Source: Bacillota bacterium
GTDB lineage: Bacteria > Bacillota > Clostridia > Christensenellales > SZUA-584
NCBI GenBank assembly: GCA_023412005.1
Contig: JAEYOE010000012.1
Location: 361,779 to 425,778, forward strand
Direction of reading: 5' to 3'
DNA length: 64,000 nt
The notes beneath the pieces are model-generated. The model was not told where the DNA came from. It saw only the letters and a program-made list of their open reading frames with translations, and searched no databases. This document shows, in pieces, positions 45,273 to 53,183 of this stretch (the first letter of the stretch is position 1; every line of letters begins with the position of its first letter). A program made the translations under genes and the position numbers.

Positions 45273-46295
45273 ATGAGGTTTTTAGACAATGACATTATCG
45301 GCATCGACCTCGGCACGTCTAGCGTGCGTATTTACGTAAAAGGAAAGGGAATCGTACTGAATCAGCCCGCAATTGTGGCGGTTAATAAAAATACGGGAGA
45401 GTTGATTGCTGTCGGCGATGAAGCCAACGATATGCTGGGCAGAGCGCCCGCGAATATTGCCGTCGTCCGTCCGCTGCGCGGCGGTGTGATATCGAGTTAT
45501 CATGATACACAACGAATGCTGAGCGCATATCTTAAAATGGTTATAGGCAAGCGTCTTTTTAGCAGACCGTCTGTGATGGTTTGTGTGCCGTCGGGTGTTA
45601 CCGATGTGGAAAAACGTGCGTTGATAGAAGTAACCGAGGAGGCAGGCGCCAAGCGCGCGAGCCTGATTGAAGAGCCGATTGCGGCGGCAATTGGGGCGGG
45701 CATTGATATCGGCGCGGCTTACGGCAGCATGGTGGTGGATATCGGCGGCGGCACCACGGATGCTGCTGTGATTTCACTTGGCGGACTTGTGGTTCACCAG
45801 TCTGTCAGGGTGGCCGGAGACAGCCTGGACGATGCCATTGCAAAGCACATCAGGAAAAAGTATGACATACTGATCGGCGAGAGGACAGCGCAAGAAATAA
45901 AGGTGAATATCGGCGCAGCCTATCCCAAACAGGAGCAGGTTTTGATAGAAATCGTCGGCAGAAATGCGATTACCGGTCTGCCTAAGAGAATCCGGATTGG
46001 AGCAAACGAGACGGTCGAGGCCTTCGCGGAGCCGCTTACCAGTATCATCGACGTGATTCGCAGTGTGCTGGAGCGCACACCGCCGGAACTGGCTTCGGAT
46101 ATAGCCGAAGGCGGAATATGCCTGACAGGCGGCGGGTCGCTGCTGTATGGCTTGGATGTATTGGTCGGCATCAAGACAGGGCTGAAGTGTTTTTTGGCGG
46201 AAGATGCCGCATCATGTGTTGCAATCGGAACGGGCATAGCCGCTGAAAATATGATGCCATTGCCGGAAGAGAGAAGCTACGATATAAATATGTAA
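45273..46295 (+). CDS. mreB: MreB-family actin-like cell-shape protein
   Basis: This 340-residue protein has the actin-like ATPase motifs IIGIDLGTSSVRIYVKG (phosphate 1), VVDIGGGTTDAAVISLGG (phosphate 2) and EEPIAAAIGAGIDI. CLTGGGSLLYGL lies in the adenosine region. MreB filaments direct elongation of the wall under the membrane. It stands alone, without mreC or mreD, so it may be a second paralogue (Mbl or MreBH type) rather than the main mreB. GGGGGT upstream is a weak ribosome binding site. Confidence 0.92.
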   Translation: MRFLDNDIIGIDLGTSSVRIYVKGKGIVLNQPAIVAVNKNTGELIAVGDEANDMLGRAPANIAVVRPLRGGVISSYHDTQRMLSAYLKMVIGKRLFSRPSVMVCVPSGVTDVEKRALIEVTEEAGAKRASLIEEPIAAAIGAGIDIGAAYGSMVVDIGGGTTDAAVISLGGLVVHQSVRVAGDSLDDAIAKHIRKKYDILIGERTAQEIKVNIGAAYPKQEQVLIEIVGRNAITGLPKRIRIGANETVEAFAEPLTSIIDVIRSVLERTPPELASDIAEGGICLTGGGSLLYGLDVLVGIKTGLKCFLAEDAASCVAIGTGIAAENMMPLPEERSYDINM

Positions 46296-46360
46296 TCGAC
46301 TTAAAAGCAGCTTGATATATCGCTCGATTTTCAAATAAGCCGGAAGGTTAAGGTGGCTCA

Positions 46361-47275
46361 ATGAAAAAAATCTGTGTGCTCGGCAGCATCAATATGGATT
46401 TGGTGACCGTCGCGCCCACATTTGCTTGGGCGGGCCAAACGATAACGGGCGAGTCTTTTGATATCTTCCCGGGCGGCAAGGGCGCGAACCAAGCTGTGGC
46501 GGCGGGTCGGCTCGGCGCAAGCGTCGCGTTTTTGGGCAAGGTGGGCACCGATATGTTCGGCGGCATGGCGCTGGAATCGCTGCTTACGGCGCATGTGGAT
46601 GTGTCGGCCATACGCAAAGAAGAGACCAGTACGGGCACGGCGTCGATCACGGTCAACGCACAGGGTGAGAACATGATCATCGTTGTTCCCGGTGCGAACG
46701 GCCTTGTGGACACCGATTATGTGCAAAGCAGTATCAAAGCGATTGACGACGCGGATATACTGATGCTGCAGCTTGAGGTGCCGATGGAGACGGTATTGTG
46801 GGCGGCGGAATACGCCAAGAAAGCGGGCAAGCTGGTCATGCTGGATCCCGCGCCCGCGGTGAAGCTACCGGAGGCGCTGCTTGGGTGCTGCGGCATTTTA
46901 ACGCCCAACGAAACGGAGCTGGCTATCATCGCGCAGACGGATGTGACGGATGAGCAGAGCGCGATTGCGGCGGCGCGCACGCTGATTAAGCAGGGCGTTC
47001 AAACGGTGGTGTTTAAGTGCGGCGGTAAAGGCGCGTATTTAATTACAGAGAACGAGGCTGTGCATGTGCCCGGCTTCGCCGTGGACGTGGTAGACACCAC
47101 GGCGGCGGGCGATTCGTTTAACGCGGGGCTGGCGGTGTCGCTCGCGAAGGGCCATAGCCTAACCGAGAGCATTCGCTATGCGAACGCGGTGGGTGCGATG
47201 TCGGTGACGAAGATGGGTGCGCAGAGCGCGATGCCGACGGAGGCGGAGCTGGCGGCGTTTTTGGAAGGAAAATAG
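46361..47275 (+). CDS. rbsK: Ribokinase (PfkB family)
   Basis: This 304-residue carbohydrate kinase has the PfkB signatures GSINMDLV at the N-terminus, FPGGKGANQAVAAGRLG and the C-terminal DTTAAGDSFNAGLAV with the catalytic Asp. The length and glycine motifs match ribokinase, which makes ribose 5-phosphate from ribose and ATP. No ribose transporter is next to it. GGTTAAGGTGG lies upstream of the ATG. Confidence 0.9.
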   Translation: MKKICVLGSINMDLVTVAPTFAWAGQTITGESFDIFPGGKGANQAVAAGRLGASVAFLGKVGTDMFGGMALESLLTAHVDVSAIRKEETSTGTASITVNAQGENMIIVVPGANGLVDTDYVQSSIKAIDDADILMLQLEVPMETVLWAAEYAKKAGKLVMLDPAPAVKLPEALLGCCGILTPNETELAIIAQTDVTDEQSAIAAARTLIKQGVQTVVFKCGGKGAYLITENEAVHVPGFAVDVVDTTAAGDSFNAGLAVSLAKGHSLTESIRYANAVGAMSVTKMGAQSAMPTEAELAAFLEGK

Positions 47276-47353
47276 CTTTCACGAACGCAGCCCTAATATG
47301 TAACTATATGAGTACCAGACATCGAAAATAATAATTCCGACATATCATAAAGT

Positions 47354-47382
47354 TTGCAATTAATACAACATAGATGTATCAT
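47354..47382 (+). promoter_or_regulatory. Promoter candidate before the frameshifted gene
   Basis: TTGCAA (47354-47359), a 17-base gap and TATCAT (47377-47382) form a plausible SigA-type promoter upstream of the frameshifted open frame at 47478. The region is visibly AT-richer than its neighbours. Confidence 0.35.
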
Positions 47383-47477
47383 AATACAGTAAATAACAAA
47401 TAACCTCTTTTTAATACCAAGTGTTAATCAAAATCGAGATAGGCAAAAGAAATGCCATTTGGCTGGGTTGTGTATTG

Positions 47478-47711
47478 GTGAAATTAAAATTTTCTAAGAG
47501 AATGATGATAATTTTAATTTGTGTAGCAGTGTGATACTTATCACTACTGCAGTTTTGGTATATTTCTATTATGTAATGGCGTCGAATTAAAACTGACGGA
47601 ATATCAGGTGATATCGAAAGACTATCAATCGGATATTTGTAGAGCAAGTGTCAAAAATAGCTCGAAAATGAAGAATGGAGGCTCATTCACCGGTAAACCC
47701 ACAAATGATTA
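47478..47711 (+). pseudogene. Frameshifted small membrane-anchored protein
   Basis: Read in three successive frames, this stretch encodes a short basic start (KLKFSKR), a hydrophobic helix and an extracellular-looking tail. The helix runs from MMIILICVA in the first frame to VILITTAVLVYFYYVMAS in the second. The tail (ELKLTEYQVISKD and on) runs to a stop at 47709-47711. The first break is a two-base excess in GTGTG at 47529-47533, which looks like a tandem GT duplication. The second is a one-base shift near 47582-47584. Without the breaks it would be a protein of about 77 residues. I recognise no family. It ends 12 bases before the next small gene. Confidence 0.4.
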
Positions 47712-47723
47712 AAGAGGCAAATA

Positions 47724-47957
47724 ATGAAGTGTTATGTATGTTCAAAAAAAGTTAAACACAGTTATCTATGTAAAGAACACGCTGATTTACTCTATGAAAT
47801 GCTTATGACTAATACTGGGAAGATAGATAGTCCAGATTGGAGATATCACTGTTCAATATGTGGTGAACATGAAAACAGAGTTATAATTGATTTACCCAAT
47901 TCTGGTTTTTATTGTGATATAGATATAATTGATGCACAGCAAAGGTATAACCAATAA
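47724..47957 (+). CDS. Small cysteine-rich protein, possible zinc-binding
   Basis: This is a 77-residue protein of unknown function. It has CYVC at the start, YLCKEH near residue 15, CSICGEHE near 42-49 and a final YCD, a pattern suggesting one or two zinc-binding sites. AAAGAGGC precedes the ATG. Base composition is AT-rich compared with rbsK and the genes further on, and the preceding gene is broken, so the pair may be a recent arrival. A terminator at 47983 follows. Confidence 0.6.
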   Translation: MKCYVCSKKVKHSYLCKEHADLLYEMLMTNTGKIDSPDWRYHCSICGEHENRVIIDLPNSGFYCDIDIIDAQQRYNQ

Positions 47958-47982
47958 TGGGTGAAAATATAAGAAGGATAAA

Positions 47983-48021
47983 AAAAGTCCTCATCGCGGA
48001 TGAACCGGATTGAGGACTTTT
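47983..48021. terminator. Bidirectional terminator
   Basis: AAAAGTCCTCA pairs with TGAGGACTTTT. A and T runs on both sides make it usable from both strands: it can end the small Cys-rich gene and the minus-strand GGGtGRT gene. Confidence 0.8.
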
Positions 48022-48041
48022 CGTTATACTCAGATATGAAC

Positions 48042-49052
48042 TTACTTAGACAGCGCCTGCTCCACAGCCACCGCAACCGCCACAGACGCACCCACCATCG
48101 GGTTGTTGCCCATGCCGATAAGGCCCATCATTTCCACGTGCGCCGGCACGGAGGAAGACCCCGCAAACTGCGCGTCGCCGTGCATACGGCCCATCGTGTC
48201 CGTCATACCATAGGAAGCGGGACCCGCCGCCATATTGTCCGGATGCAACGTACGGCCTGTGCCGCCGCCCGAAGCGACCGAGAAGTATTTCTTGCCGTTC
48301 TCAATGGCCCACTTCTTGTATGTGCCCGCTACCGGATGCTGGAAGCGTGTCGGGTTGGTCGAGTTGCCCGTGATGGAAACGTCAACCTTCTCATGACGCA
48401 TGATCGCCACGCCTTCGTTCACGTCGTCTGCGCCGTAGCATTTTACAGCCGCGCGCTCGCCGTTTGAAAACGCTTTTTCCCAGACGATCTTGAGCTCGCC
48501 GGTTGCGTAGTTGTACTCTGTCTCCACGTTTGTGAAGCCGTTGATACGCGAGATAATGTAAGCCGCATCTTTGCCAAGACCGTTAAGTATAACGCGCAGC
48601 GGCGTTTTTCTTACCTTGTTGGCCGTTCTTGCAATACCAATCGCGCCTTCGGCAGCCGCGAACGACTCATGCCCCGCGAGGAAGCAGAAGCATTCTGTTT
48701 CTTCTCTGAGCAGCATCGCTGCGAGATTGCCGTGGCCGATACCCACCACGCGCTGTTCTGCCACGCTGCCCGGAATGCAAAACGCCTGCAGACCGATACC
48801 GATCGCTTCCGCCGCGTCTGCCGCCACCTTGCAGCCTTTTTTCAGCGCGATGGCCGCGCCGAGTGTGTATGCCCATGCGGCGTTTTCAAAAGCGATGGAC
48901 TGAACGCTCTTTACGATACCAGCGGCATCAACGCCAAAGCTCTTGCAGTATTCTTCAACCTGCTCCAAACTTTCAAAGCCGTATTCCTTCATGCATTTTT
49001 CAATGCCTGCAATACGTCTGTTGTAACCTTCAAAATTCACCATAAGTCGCAC
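48042..49052 (-). CDS. GGGtGRT-family protein
   Basis: This 336-residue protein carries the sequence ASGGGTGRTLHPDNMAAG, the namesake motif of the GGGtGRT family (Pfam name). The function of the family is not established. It lies five bases after a NifU-like scaffold gene and is certainly cotranscribed, and I recall the same pairing in other anaerobes, which suggests a role in iron-sulfur cluster handling. The protein is rich in glycine and small residues and has no signal peptide. GGGAGGGTG lies upstream of the ATG. Confidence 0.9.
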   Translation of the reverse strand: MRLMVNFEGYNRRIAGIEKCMKEYGFESLEQVEEYCKSFGVDAAGIVKSVQSIAFENAAWAYTLGAAIALKKGCKVAADAAEAIGIGLQAFCIPGSVAEQRVVGIGHGNLAAMLLREETECFCFLAGHESFAAAEGAIGIARTANKVRKTPLRVILNGLGKDAAYIISRINGFTNVETEYNYATGELKIVWEKAFSNGERAAVKCYGADDVNEGVAIMRHEKVDVSITGNSTNPTRFQHPVAGTYKKWAIENGKKYFSVASGGGTGRTLHPDNMAAGPASYGMTDTMGRMHGDAQFAGSSSVPAHVEMMGLIGMGNNPMVGASVAVAVAVEQALSK

Positions 49053-49057
49053 CCTCC

Positions 49058-49750
49058 CTATTTGGCGCGCGGGTCGATGTATTTCGCCGCGCCGTCGAAC
49101 TGCCCGTAGGTTCCTGTGTTTTTAGCAAGCGCTTCCGCCGGATCAACGCCCTTGCGGATGGCTTCCATCATTTTACCGACGCTCACAAATTTGTAGCCGA
49201 CCACTTCATCGTTTGCGTCGATGGCGAGCTGCGTCACATAACCTTCAGCCATTTCGAGGTAACGCACGCCTTTTTCCTTTGTGCCGTACATTGTACCCAC
49301 CTGAGAGCGCAGACCCTTGCCAAGATCCTCTAAGCCAGCGCCAATCGGCAGACCGCATTCAGAAAACGCCGTTTGGGTGCGGCCGTATGCGATTTGCAAG
49401 AACAGCTCGCGCATAGCAGTGTTGATCGCGTCGCAAACAAGGTCGGTATTGAGTGCTTCAAGAATTGTTTTGCCTGACAGAATTTCCGCCGCCATTGCCG
49501 CGCTGTGCGTCATGCCGCTGCAGCCGATTGTTTCGACAAGAGCTTCTTCGATAATGCCTTCTTTGACATTCAGCGTCAGCTTGCACGCGCCCTGCTGCGG
49601 TGCGCACCAGCCCACACCATGGGTTAAACCCGAGATATCCGTGATCTGCTTCGCTTTAACCCAAAGGCCTTCTTCGGGAATAGGCGCCGGGCCATGCTTT
49701 GGCCCTTTGGCCACGTATACCATTTCTTCCACTTCGCTGGAATACTGCAT
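49058..49750 (-). CDS. NifU-like iron-sulfur cluster scaffold protein
   Basis: This 230-residue protein has a NifU_N/IscU-like fold with conserved cysteines in GVGWCAPQQGAC, ETIGCSGMTHSAAM, DLVCDAIN and FSECGLPIGAG. IscU-type scaffolds assemble Fe-S clusters with a cysteine desulfurase, but no desulfurase gene is adjacent. It is longer than IscU (about 128) and has a C-terminal extension. AGGAGG precedes the ATG. It is the first gene of a two-gene unit with the GGGtGRT gene. Confidence 0.9.
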   Translation of the reverse strand: MQYSSEVEEMVYVAKGPKHGPAPIPEEGLWVKAKQITDISGLTHGVGWCAPQQGACKLTLNVKEGIIEEALVETIGCSGMTHSAAMAAEILSGKTILEALNTDLVCDAINTAMRELFLQIAYGRTQTAFSECGLPIGAGLEDLGKGLRSQVGTMYGTKEKGVRYLEMAEGYVTQLAIDANDEVVGYKFVSVGKMMEAIRKGVDPAEALAKNTGTYGQFDGAAKYIDPRAK

Positions 49751-50044
49751 AAACTAAACCTCCTGATAGAATTAGAAACTATGTATATCCATTGATATTT
49801 ATTTAACATTATATCAGCAAACGCATATAAAGCCAATAATGAATGTACCTATGAGGCTTAAATTAATAAAGAACAGAATGCAAATTATATAGTATACACA
49901 AAAAGTGCGAATTATATACGTGCTGCGGCAGAATTATTTTTGTAAATCGCCAAATTATCCGCAAACGGTGCGCGCAGACCGACAATGTTTCCTAGGGAGC
50001 CTGCATATAATGGGTGATACGACCATACCAAAGGAGTGATCATA

Positions 50045-52342
50045 TTGCCGACTGACACACCGGTGAACCCCAAGTTTTTGAACCGACACGGCAAGCTGTT
50101 AAAAAGAGTTCTCATCGCTGCGTCACTGCTGATATGCGGCTTCATTGTGGGACGGATACGGTTGATCGGCGGACTATCGCCATTTGGCCCCGCGCTATTG
50201 GCGGCGTGCTTTTTAACGCGACGGGAGCAGGCGCTGTTCTGCGCGTCGGGCGTTATACTTGGCGCGCTGCTGATTCCGGACGATGCGCTTTATATCATTT
50301 CGGTGGTGCTTGGCATTTGCGCCGCCATGCTGCTGGTGGGACAAGCCTATATGCGGCGATGGGTGGCTGTGCTGACCACGGCCGGTGCGTATGCAATTGC
50401 CGCTGCCATATTTAAAACGGCAGAGCTGCAGACGTATATGAAAGCGGTGCTCGAATGCATGATAACACTGTTGATGATTTATGTTTTTGGCATATTGATT
50501 CACATGATTTTTACCCGCGTGAAGCGCACGCTATTAACCGTGGAAGAAACGATCTGCTTCGCGATCGGCGCGCTGGTTTTCATCTGCATGTTTGGACCGC
50601 TCAACGTTAAAGGCATTTACATCGCAAGCATTGTGGCTCAAATACTGGTGCTTTGTATGGCGTATACAGGCGGTGCATCGTTTGGCGCGGGCGTGGGGCT
50701 GGCGCTCGGTATGGCGCTTTGCTTCGGCATCTGTGCTGATGTCACCATGATCGGTATGCTGGGCATTGGGGGCATGATGGGCGGCACATTGCGCAAACTG
50801 AAAAAGCCGGGTGTTGCGTTTTCGTATTTACTCACCGTGCTGCTCTTTCTCATCGCTTTTTTCAATCAGGATGTTTGGCCGCTCGTGCTTATTGAAACGG
50901 GGCTGGCTGTGTTGATTTTTACGCTGCTGCCCAAAAAGCTGCTGATATGGGCGGGGCGCTATATCGATATCAAAACGCGACGTGAGTTTGAGTACCGTAT
51001 GCACACGCGCCGCTTCAAGGAGCTTACCGTGGGGCGTTTGCAGGAAGTGTCGGAGGTGTTTTTGCAGACGGGTGATATGTTTGCAAGAGAAGCAGAGGCG
51101 AAAATACACGGCAGCGTTCAGATATCAGGTGTGCTGTCTATCGTGGCGGAAAGCACCTGTAAAGACTGCGTGTTTAGAAAGAGCTGCTGGGACAAGGAAT
51201 TTTTAAGCACCTACGGGGTGTTTAACCGGCTGTTTTTGGCGTTCGAAAAGAACGGCTATCTTGATGAAACGCACATTGACGCTGCTTTTGCAAAGAAATG
51301 CTACAATGTGAAGGGCATACTTACAACGGCACAGAGCATGTTCGCTTCCTATTTGCTGAGCCTCAAATGGCAGAAGAAGATTGACCAGTCACGTTACATT
51401 ACGGGTAAACAGCTTAAAGGCGTGGCTCAGGTGGTTGCCGATATCGGCCGCGAGGTGGAAACAGGTTTTCATTTTTTGGAGCATGTGGAGGAAAAGGTGG
51501 CCGCCGCGCTCGATGCGGTTAATTGCCGCGTCAAAGAGGTTTGCGCGGAGAGCTTTGGAGGCAGCGTGGCTGTCGGCGTAAAAATAAAGGGCGGCGATAA
51601 CGATGTGAGCCTCGAAAGCGTGGTGAGCGGGGCGTGCGGTGTGCATATGCAAAAAACATCCGTAAAGCCGTGCGGTGCGGGGTCCTATAGCCTGGTCAGA
51701 TTTGAGCAGGCCAAACGCTTTCAGATGCAGACGGGTATCGCCAAGCTCACGAAGGACGAGGTTTCGGGCGACAGCCAGGTGGCTGTGCCGCTAAAGGACG
51801 GGCGGTATTTGCTGATGCTGTGCGACGGTATGGGCAGCGGTGAAGCGGCATACAGAGAAAGCACGGCGGCGGTATCGCTGGTGGAAAACTTCTTCAAAGC
51901 GGGCTTCGACGAAGCGGTGATATTTGATACCATTAACCGGCTGCTGCAGCTCAAGGGCAATGAGGAGGTATTCACCACCGTGGATCTTTGCATGCTGGAT
52001 TTGAAGACGGGCGGTGCGCGTTTCACAAAGATCGGCGCGGAGAGCTCATTTATACTGAGCAGCGAAGGTATAATGGAGATTCGGCCGGGGGCACTGCCGA
52101 TGGGCATTGTTGATGAAGTGAAGCCTGTGAGTACTGCGCATATGCTTAAACCCGGAGATATGATTGTGATGGTGAGCGATGGTGTTGCCGACGAGATTTG
52201 CGGCGACGCGCTGCAGTGGTTTGCCGATATTGACATAACCGACGCCCAAACCGCCGCCGATTCGATTATTGATAAAGCGCTGGCAGGGCAGCCCCCGCGT
52301 GACGACATGACCGTGATGGTAACGCAGCTGATCAAGGGATAA
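50045..52342 (+). CDS. spoIIE: Stage II sporulation protein E (PP2C phosphatase)
   Basis: SpoIIE dephosphorylates SpoIIAA to activate sigma F in the forespore and also helps place the polar septum. At about 765 residues it has an N-terminal region with around ten membrane helices, a middle domain with a short Cys-containing stretch (CKDCVFRKSCWDKEF) and a C-terminal PP2C phosphatase. Metal-binding Asp residues are in LMLCDGMGSGEAA, VMVSDGVAD and PRDDMTVMV. I use the TTG at 50045, eight bases after AAGGAG; the GTG at 50036 would overlap the ribosome binding site. Confidence 0.96.
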   Translation: MPTDTPVNPKFLNRHGKLLKRVLIAASLLICGFIVGRIRLIGGLSPFGPALLAACFLTRREQALFCASGVILGALLIPDDALYIISVVLGICAAMLLVGQAYMRRWVAVLTTAGAYAIAAAIFKTAELQTYMKAVLECMITLLMIYVFGILIHMIFTRVKRTLLTVEETICFAIGALVFICMFGPLNVKGIYIASIVAQILVLCMAYTGGASFGAGVGLALGMALCFGICADVTMIGMLGIGGMMGGTLRKLKKPGVAFSYLLTVLLFLIAFFNQDVWPLVLIETGLAVLIFTLLPKKLLIWAGRYIDIKTRREFEYRMHTRRFKELTVGRLQEVSEVFLQTGDMFAREAEAKIHGSVQISGVLSIVAESTCKDCVFRKSCWDKEFLSTYGVFNRLFLAFEKNGYLDETHIDAAFAKKCYNVKGILTTAQSMFASYLLSLKWQKKIDQSRYITGKQLKGVAQVVADIGREVETGFHFLEHVEEKVAAALDAVNCRVKEVCAESFGGSVAVGVKIKGGDNDVSLESVVSGACGVHMQKTSVKPCGAGSYSLVRFEQAKRFQMQTGIAKLTKDEVSGDSQVAVPLKDGRYLLMLCDGMGSGEAAYRESTAAVSLVENFFKAGFDEAVIFDTINRLLQLKGNEEVFTTVDLCMLDLKTGGARFTKIGAESSFILSSEGIMEIRPGALPMGIVDEVKPVSTAHMLKPGDMIVMVSDGVADEICGDALQWFADIDITDAQTAADSIIDKALAGQPPRDDMTVMVTQLIKG

Positions 52343-53183
52343 GGGTAAGCTTCCTGTCATACTGAGCGTAGCAAGGGCCCATGTCAAACGCGCTTTTATA
52401 CATGGGATTCCAGTCCACTTCGCCGTTCATTCACTAACGCTCGGGTGGAATGACAATACTGACTGACATCAAAAAAGACAGCATTCCTGCTGCTATTCGT
52501 GTTTGCGTAATAGTGACGACTCTTATCATTGCTATATAAAGTAACTTTTCGTCATCCTGAGAAGCGAAGCGACGACTACGAAGTGGACCAGGATCTGTTG
52601 CGACAGATTCTTCACTTCGTTACACTCGTTCAGAATGACCGCTACCTATGGCTTTTCGTTTATTGTGGTGTAAAACATATGATGATTCTGAGTACGGCTT
52701 ATGCCGGACGAAGAACGTGTTTGTCTTTCAGTTGCCGAGTAACAGACTTTTTTCCACTCCGTCGCCTGTCTCTTCGCTCCTCACTACGCAGTGGACTGAA
52801 TGACCTAACGAGTAACTTTACATAGCACAGAAACTGAGTTGTAAAACATGAGGGCCTTTGCCAAGGCTTAGGCTGCTGACAAAGCTCCTGCGTGTCATTT
52901 CGAGCGAGCGATAGCGAGTCGAGAAATCCCATGTATAAAGCGTTTTGCCATGGGATGCTCACGTCGCTCCGCTCCTCAGCATGACATAAGGAGGGGTTTA
53001 TCATCAAGCTGGGCCTTTGCCAAGGCTCTTCTTTTCATTATGCAAAAATCAATATATTAAGAATCTATATATTGCCGCAAGAAAAACGTTTGCGTGAGAT
53101 TTTCGTAGAGCCAGTGATAATACAAAGGTTTTTGTTTGTTGTTTCATCTTTGCGGGTAATTATGATGTGAGGTGACTTACTGT
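52343..53183. repeat. Cluster of inverted-repeat elements between spoIIE and the SpoIID-type gene
   Basis: No gene is seen in about 840 bases. Four elements of about 90-120 bases start with a form of TGTCATnCTGAG and end with its reverse complement. They lie at 52355-52455, 52551-52639, about 52681-52804 and 52893-52986. Elements 1 and 4 are the same unit in opposite orientation, sharing an inner CCCATGTATAAA palindrome. Element 4 is bracketed by two copies of GGGCCTTTGCCAAGGCT (52852-52868 and 53011-53027). The layout resembles a nest of MITE-like or REP-like elements. Confidence 0.7.

Noticed and set aside
52343..53007. Short open frames within the repeat cluster (such as those at 52529 and 52699)
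   Set aside because: They lie inside inverted-repeat elements, lack ribosome binding sites and have no family resemblance.
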